Positions 1 to 7,100 of a stretch of 8,490 nucleotides of DNA are shown here, one piece after another. This DNA is from an uncultured Oscillospiraceae bacterium (GTDB lineage Bacteria > Bacillota > Clostridia > Oscillospirales > JAAYXM01): contig CAKSEF010000063.1 in NCBI GenBank assembly GCA_934446465.1, positions 1-8,490 of the forward strand. The letters run 5' to 3'. Position numbers and translations under genes: made by a program. The notes under the pieces are model-generated. The model ran no database searches, was not told the origin of the DNA, and worked only from the letters and a program-made list of their open reading frames with translations. How positions within the stretch are numbered: the first letter of the stretch is position 1; every line of letters starts with the position of its first letter.

Positions 1-1005
1 GAGGCAGTAATCTCGGTTTCCGCATCATATGAGGGTGCGGCGCTTGCAAAAAAAGTATTTATAACGGTTACTTCAAACGAACCCGAACTTCCGTCGAATG
101 TCTTGTTCAGTGCAGCGGTTGACGGCGGACTTGCCGATATAGAAGGATATGAAAATAATTATGTGGCTTCGTTTGCGGTAGGTTCTGCCGTAACGGTTTC
201 GGCTCCCGAAATAGACGGCTTTGAGTTTAAGTACTGGAAGACGAACTCCGGCTATGTTTCGGATTCGGCGGAATACAGCTTTAATATCTATACAAACACA
301 TGGCTGTATGCCGTTTACGCTCCGATTGTATCCAATGAGAGCTCTCAGGTTTCCGTGGACTTCTTTAACGGAAACGGGAACTTCCTTAAGAACATAAAAG
401 CAGATAAAGGGCTGACATTTGCTGAAGTAGCTAAGCCGTCTGCATCGCTCACGGGTTATGTATTTTCAAAGTGGAGCATAGACGATTCGACAGTGCTGGA
501 CAATAATGTAACAGCGGTTGCTCTCTTTGAGGACACGGGAAACACAAGCGAAAAACTGACAGTCAACGGTGCAGAAAGCAATGCAGTGTACGGTGAGAAG
601 GTCAGCGTCTCTGACGATGACACAACATATTGGACACGCGACGGAAAAATCGTTTCCTATGCCAAGAACTACACCTTCTACGCATGGGGCGGAGCATCGG
701 TAATCGAGAAGCACACAGATGCTGTGGAAGCAAAACCGGTTGTTGTTCTTGATGACGATAAGGTAGACGGTGCGTACATGATTGAATATGACGTCCCTGC
801 GGGGTATACAAAGGTTGAGGCAGGTATCGTATTCGGAAATACATCCTCAATCGAAGTAAATTCGTGCCTGTCTAAGGCAGTATCAAGAAGAAATGATTCG
901 CACGGTCAGTTCACGGCGTCTCCGAACGGAAGTGAAACCGTTGCACGCGGATATATCATTTATAAGAACGGCGCAGGCGAGTACAAAATAGTCTATTCCG
1001 ATTAG
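1..1005 (+). CDS. C-terminal part of a secreted modular surface protein (Ig-like and InlB-B-repeat-like domains)
   Basis: The reading frame is open from the first base to a TAG stop, giving 334 residues; the true start lies upstream. Residues 1 to about 27 look like the last strands of a bacterial Ig-like domain (ending VFITVTSNEPE). Residues about 35-105 and 110-180 resemble InlB B-repeat / Listeria-Bacteroides repeats, with the usual GFEFKYW (W79) and GYVFSKW (W158) strands followed by an LYAVYA- or AVALFE-type strand. The last about 74 residues (261-334) form a separate unit that starts EYDVPAGYTKVEAGIVFG and ends RGYIIYKNGAGEYKIVYSD. I recall similar endings on secreted clostridial proteins but know no named family. 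There is no catalytic motif, dockerin, LPXTG or SLH repeat in the visible part, so any enzymatic domain must be upstream. The role is inferred to be extracellular; function is unknown. A strong terminator follows the stop closely. Confidence 0.85.
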   Translation, partial: EAVISVSASYEGAALAKKVFITVTSNEPELPSNVLFSAAVDGGLADIEGYENNYVASFAVGSAVTVSAPEIDGFEFKYWKTNSGYVSDSAEYSFNIYTNTWLYAVYAPIVSNESSQVSVDFFNGNGNFLKNIKADKGLTFAEVAKPSASLTGYVFSKWSIDDSTVLDNNVTAVALFEDTGNTSEKLTVNGAESNAVYGEKVSVSDDDTTYWTRDGKIVSYAKNYTFYAWGGASVIEKHTDAVEAKPVVVLDDDKVDGAYMIEYDVPAGYTKVEAGIVFGNTSSIEVNSCLSKAVSRRNDSHGQFTASPNGSETVARGYIIYKNGAGEYKIVYSD

Positions 1006-1014
1006 TTTTGAACT

Positions 1015-1060
1015 AAAAGAGCCTCCCTTTGTTTTTGAAAATGGAGGGAGGCTTTTCTTT
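1015..1060 (+). terminator. Intrinsic (Rho-independent) terminator
   Basis: A perfect 8-bp GC-rich stem (GCCTCCCT at 1021-1028 with AGGGAGGC at 1045-1052) is extended outward by A-U and G-U pairs between AAGA and TTTT. The loop is about 16 nt, and the tail TTTTCTTT gives the U-tract. It starts about ten bases after the stop of the upstream gene and should end that transcript. The left arm is preceded by an A-run, so the hairpin may work weakly on the other strand too, but no minus-strand gene arrives there. Confidence 0.9.
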
Positions 1061-1103
1061 ATATCAAATGTATTGTACGAGTAGCAGGTATTTGATGAGC
1101 AAT

Positions 1104-1110
1104 AGGAGAG
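1104..1110 (+). promoter_or_regulatory. Ribosome binding site of the lyase gene
   Basis: AGGAGAG lies 4 nt before ATG 1115 (the AGGAG core ends 6 nt before it), a near-ideal Shine-Dalgarno match for a Firmicute. With the signal peptide that follows at once, it fixes 1115 as the start. Confidence 0.85.
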
Positions 1111-1114
1111 AAAA

Positions 1115-1183
1115 ATGAAAAGAGCAGTTGCATTACTTATATCTCTGGTGATGGTTTTTTCGTACATGCCGTTAAGCTTTGCA
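1115..1183 (+). other. Sec signal peptide of the lyase
   Basis: Residues 1-23 show a basic start (MKR), a hydrophobic core (AVALLISLVMVF) and a small-residue cleavage site after SFA (A23), followed by TGD. This is a typical type I signal peptide. There is no lipobox cysteine, so the protein is secreted rather than lipid-anchored. Confidence 0.9.
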
Positions 1184-4100
1184 ACAGGGGATATTGTACT
1201 TGATTTTACGAAAATCTCGAATATCAACTACAATAAACCCGAGAACATTCCGTCAAACTGGGACGGAACAGCAGGCGGTTTTTCAGTGGTCCCCGACGAA
1301 ACAAACTCCGTGCGGCGTTCGGGGAGGTCCGCAAAGTTTGTTAATTCAAGTAACGTAAAAGAAGACGTTATGATGATAGACGTCGGAACAAATTCCGAGC
1401 AGTGGCCGAAGGATACGTCGGCGGACGACAGGTTCACGGTAGAAGCAGATGTCCCGAATGCAGGCTGGTATACGGTAAAGCTCCGCGCAGGGCAGTGGTA
1501 TGCCGGAGGATATTTCTATATATTCGTGAACGGACAGTATGCGGGACTCTGTAATTCGTATGACGGCAGAAAATCAAGCGAAACCATTAAAATGGCAATT
1601 CGCGATGAAGAAGTACTTAATACGCTTTATCTAAGCCCGGACGAAAACGGTAAGGTGAAAATTTCATTCTTGTGCGTAAAAAACAGTCCGGAGTATTCAG
1701 GGCTCGGAAGACTCTGCATACAGAAGCTGACGCTTTCTCCGTGCTCGGTACAGCCCGAGTTTGACAGCATCGCGGAAAATCTTCCCGATGAGATTAGCGT
1801 AGGAGACAGTGTCGAATTTGAATCATGCGCGTTATTATCGGACGGTTCCTATTTCCGTAGCGGAGCATATAAATTTGACGGAACCGGGAATACTGACGGA
1901 ATTACGGCGGAAATAACAGACGGAAACTCGGCATCTGTTTCACTGAATACCGAAAGCTTTTTGTCGGACGGCAGGCTCTCGGGAACGATAAAAGGAGTAT
2001 CAGCGGGAAGATGCGAGGTTACGATAAGCGTAACGGTTGACGGCGTTCTCCAAACAAAGAAGAAAACAATAACGGTTTCGGAAGCTACGGAAGCAAAACC
2101 GTTTGAAATAGAAATGACGCGGGATACGATGGAATATACGGATAAAACTGCTCCGTCAGCCGATTGGAAGACGGAAGGCTTCGACATCGTTCTCGATAAG
2201 ACCACGACCTCAAAATCTCGTTATCTCGGCCCGAAAGTAGACGGCGGAGAACTCGGGATTATTAAGCCTGTACAGCTTGTAATCGGCGGGGTAAAGAAGC
2301 TTTGGCCTGTTGAAAAAAGTTCAATGTTCACCATACGCAAAAATGTTTCCGCGGCAGGTTACTATAAGATTAACATGCAGGCAATTAGATGGTATGCAGC
2401 CTCGACATTTGCGGTCTATGTAAACGATGAATATGTGGGCACATATAGCTGTTTTGACCCCGAGGACTCGGCAAAAACAATGGATCTCGGTCAGAAAGAA
2501 AGCCTCAACACAGTATATCTCCCAAAGGGTTATGCGGAAATCTCATTCAGACCCATACGCGCAGATTATGAAAAGGGCGTCAACTTTTTGCCTTATAAAA
2601 TGTTTTTTGAACCTGCGGGTATAGATGAATTAGGAGTAAGCAAAATTGACGTCCCTCTCAAGAAAAAGATTGTAATCGGCGAGGATAGAGATTCGTCCGT
2701 GAGCGTTCTTATGAATGATGACAGCATGCGCCGTTTCGGACTTGGGAACGACGGTGCGGACGATTCCGAAAACAAAGTCGAAGTAGTAAGCTCAAATACA
2801 TCGGTTGCGGAAATTAAAGATGTAAAGTACGGTGAGAGCGGGGAGGACGCAAGTGCTTCCTTTACCGTCTCACCCGTCGCATTCGGTAATGCCGTAATAA
2901 CGGTTAAGGTAACGGCAGACGGAAAATTATATACAAAAACAGTTCCGATTGAAGTTATAGACACACCGACACTCGCATCGGTAAATCTTTCATTTGAAAG
3001 TGATTCCATACCGGTTTCGCGAAAGACGAATGCAAAGCTTGAACTGCTCAGAAGCGATGACGAACCGTACACTGATGAGTATTCTGCCGAATACGAAAGT
3101 CTGAACCCGAAAATTGCAGAGGTCGATAAGCTGACGGGTGAGGTAACGGGCATTTCCGAGGGTGTGGCATCAATTAAGGTTAAGGTTATCGGAAACGGAG
3201 CCGAGGTCTGCGGCGAGGGAAGAATTACAGTAACACCGAAACCGATTCTTGAAAGTATATCGGTGTCGGCGGACAAGAGCCAAATCCTGGTCGGAGGAAC
3301 TGCAAATATCATTCTTAACGGAAAGCTGAACGACGGTTCCGATGCAGATATGTCATCATATTCGGCAACATACAGAAGCACCAATACCGCGGTCGCAACC
3401 GTCGATGAAAACGGAGTGGTAACGGCTGTCGGCGAGGGAAGCTCGGATATATACGCATCCGTTACAAACGAAGGCAGTGTAGTTTTTTCGGGAAAAGTAA
3501 CTGTGAACGTTTTTGAGAAATTACCTAACGTGGCAATAGATTTCACGAAAACAACAACCGAGAAACAGGATGTGTGGGTATATACATCCACACCGGGATA
3601 TACGGTTATAAAAAGTGAAAGCAAATGCGGTGAGTTCCGCAGCTATAATTATCCAAACGGAAGAACTCTTCTGCATATAAGCGGCGGGACGAGTGATTCA
3701 AAGCTCTGGTGGCCCGATTTGTCAATTTCAAACCGCGCGCTCACCATCGAGATTGATATTCCGTTTGAAAGTGATTACGGAGTAACGCTTAACGGCGGTG
3801 AATATTTTGCGGGTGCGGCATTCTCTGTATTCATAGACGGAAAGTATATCGGAGACCATAATTTCTATAATCCGAGAACAAACCTTTACTCGGGAGATAC
3901 CAATATCCTCAATACTGTCCACCTTGATGCAGGCAGCCACAAGGTTGTGTTCAGAATGTGCCAAAGCTGGCGCAGTCCCGCATATCTGCTCCTTGATACA
4001 CTTACATTCATTCCGAGAAGCGAGATTCTTGAAGTTTCTGATATTGAGACGACAGTTCCCGAGAAAATAGCAATCGGAGAGCGGTTTGACGGAAGTGCGG

Positions 4101-7100
4101 CAGTGCGTATGTCGGATGGAACAGTGCGCTGGTTCGGCCTTGACGAATCGGGTCTCACGAGCGCGGAAAATGCCATTTCGGCAGTCTTGTCAGGCGACTG
4201 TGCGGAGCTTAATAGTTTTGGATACAGGCAGGTAAATACCGGCAATAATGCTTTCTCAATTATCGGCAAAAGCGCAGGCACGACAGAACTTAAGATAACG
4301 GCAAACGTCAACGGCTCCGTAAAGGAAAAGAGCTTTTACATTTCCGTTGAGGATGACCCGCTTGCATCGGCGGAGATTAAGACAAGCTCCGAGGAAATTT
4401 TCAAGGGAGATTCGGTAAGGCTTATCCCGATTGCAGTTCTCGAAAGCGGAAGAATGCTTGATGAGAGCAATATATCGGTCAGCTATTCTTCTGAAAATGC
4501 GAATATAGTACAGATAGAAAACGGGATTTTAAACGCCGTTTCGGAGGGTAAAACACGCATTAATGCCGAAACAGAGTTTAACGGCATAAAGAAAACATGC
4601 TATATTGATGTTGAGGTTTTGCCGGAAAGCCTGTTCGATGTACAGATAACGGCCGGCGGAAGCAAATACATCCGTATAACGGATAAGGAAAACGACACGG
4701 CTCCGCTCTACGTTACGGCAAAAACAAACCTCGGAAATGAGGTCGACCTTTCAGGCGCCGATGTAACAGTCGAAGCGCTTACTCCGGAATATGCAACGAT
4801 TGACAGTGAAAACAATATCCACGGTGTTTCCGAGGGTGAGGCACGCTTTAAAGTTACGGTAAACTTGAACGGCCGTATCATAAAAAAGGAAGTTGCATTA
4901 ACTGCGGTTATCGGAAAGAGCAGAGCAAGCTATAAGACTGCAGAAAAAGCAGCCGCGGCAAGAGAAAACGCAAAGAAGTATTCGTGGACGCGTTCGGAGG
5001 TTGACGGATATGTGGATAAAGCGGACAGATACGTTGACTCGCTCAATGCTATCTATGATATGATTGCTTCTGAGGGAATCCCGCGCGCCACGCATGTAGG
5101 CTCCGTAAGCGACCCTCTATCGACCGTGTGCCGCTATTGTAATACGGAGCTTGCAAATGAGTACGGACTCTATCCATGGATACACAATCCGCTCAGAAGA
5201 CCGTGGAAAATTCAGTGTCCGGAATGTAAGAGGCTTTTCCCGTCCAACGACTTCGGGAGCTTTTACAAGCTTGGGCTTAACGAGTACGGTGAATTTGACC
5301 GCATGCGCGCGCTTGAAGCCCATGCAAAGCTGTTCGGAGATTTGAGTGCGCCCGAGGGAAGTGACGCATACTACGGCTACGGCAAGGGATATCTTAAGAA
5401 CGACCTGTATCCTGATGTTGCCACAGTCAGCACCTTAAACGGCGGCGCAGGTCTCCGCGAAGGCGAAAACGTTGACACATGGGGCGTAGACGACGGCATG
5501 GGCTATGTTCCGAAGGATAAAAACGGGAACCAGTATAAATATTCAAACGGCGTCGGCGAGCGCCACACATATATAGCCGAGTATCTGCACTACGGTATTT
5601 GGCGAAATGATACAAGCAACGGCGGTGTTGTCGCCCGCGCAATAAAGAACTGCGCTTATGCGTATTTCTATACAGGTGAGAAAAAGTACGGCAGAGTTGC
5701 TGCGATACTCCTCGACCGACTTGCCGACTTCTATCCTGACTATGACCTGTCTCTGTGCGGGACTAAAGTGCAAAACTCCCACGGCGGACTGCAGACAGGA
5801 AAGACTATCGGATGTATTTGGGAAACCGGTCAGGCAACCGATTATGCCACAGCATACGACATGGTCTTCGATATGTACGATGATGAGTATGTTCTCGATT
5901 ATATAAGAAACAAGTCCAAGAAGATAAAGATGCACTATGCAAAGAATACGGCATCCCAAATCCGTACAAATTTTGAGGACAGATTCTTAAGGGTTGCGCT
6001 TGAAGGATTGGTAGACTGCTCGATTTCGGGCAACTTCGGATTCCCGCAGAAGACAAACGCAATAGCGGCCGTTGTGCTCGATACAATGCCGGATACCGAA
6101 AAATGGCTTAAATATCTCATGGCACCCGGGTTCCGGCGCAAGAATCCTTGCCTCGGAGGCGGAATAAACGCAAGGCTTATAGATGACGTAGATGCGGACG
6201 GACAGGGAAACGAAGCGTCTTCATATAACGTCAACTGGCATACATCGCTTATCGAGGTTGAGGATGCCATGGAGGGCTATGACAGATACGACAATGCGGA
6301 TTTATATAATAATCCTAAATTTGTGAAGATGTTCTATGCGAATATCCCGTTGATATCTTCCGGATACACTCCGCAGATAGGCGATTCGTCCAGAACACTC
6401 GAAAAGGATTATTGGGCGACGCAGAACCAAATGATTAAGGGCTTTGAGCGTTTAAAAGATCCCGTTTTCGCACAGGTTCTGTACCTTATGAACGGAAACT
6501 CTGAGGTAGGTCTCCACTACGGCATTGAAACAAAGAGTCCCGAACGACTTGAACAAGAGGTAAAGGCCGTTATCGATACTTATGGAACACTAAATGCCGA
6601 TTCGGACCTCATGGCAAACTTCGGCTTTGCAATACTCCGCGACGGCGACAGCTTTGAGAACGGAAATATTGCAACACGCAAGAATACGAAGCGCGATGTG
6701 TGGATGTATTTCGGATCAAACGGCGGACATGGGCACAAGGATACACTGAACCTCGGAATGACGGCATTCGGACTCAACTTTATGCCGGACCTCGGATACC
6801 CCGAGCTTACGGGAAAACAGCCCAACAGACTTCAGTGGGTGAGTTCGACGCTCTCGCATAATACGGTAATGGTTGATGTTGATGAGATGAGTCAGGGACG
6901 CGTTGTGAAAACACAGCTCGACGAGCAAAAGGTTGTGGATGAGCCTCGAGGAAATGTTTATCACTTTGACAATACCGATAAGGTGAAGCTTATAGACGTT
7001 GATGCAAGCTATGTATATGATAAGACTGATGTGTACAGGCGCAGTCTCATCATGGTAAAGATTGATGACGAGACATCGTATACGGTGGATTTCTTCCGTG

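Noticed and set aside
103..105. Possible TTG start for the first gene
   Set aside because: The same frame is open back to base 1 and encodes the end of an Ig-like domain there, and no ribosome site precedes 103. The gene is simply cut by the window edge.
1035..1101. Candidate promoters (TTGAAA at 1035-1040, TTGTAC at 1073-1078)
   Set aside because: The first overlaps the terminator hairpin and has only a poor -10 (TTTATA or TATATC); the second has no acceptable -10 at 16-18 bp. Neither is strong enough to annotate.
2593..3624. Long minus-strand open frame of 343 codons
   Set aside because: It lies fully opposite the Ig-domain region of the lyase, and its translation is Ser/Thr/Phe/Pro-rich without any recognisable motif. 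It is the antisense shadow of a long plus-strand gene with GAA/GCG-type codons. The same applies to the other minus-strand open frames at 3886-4311, 5543-5959 and 7984-8442.
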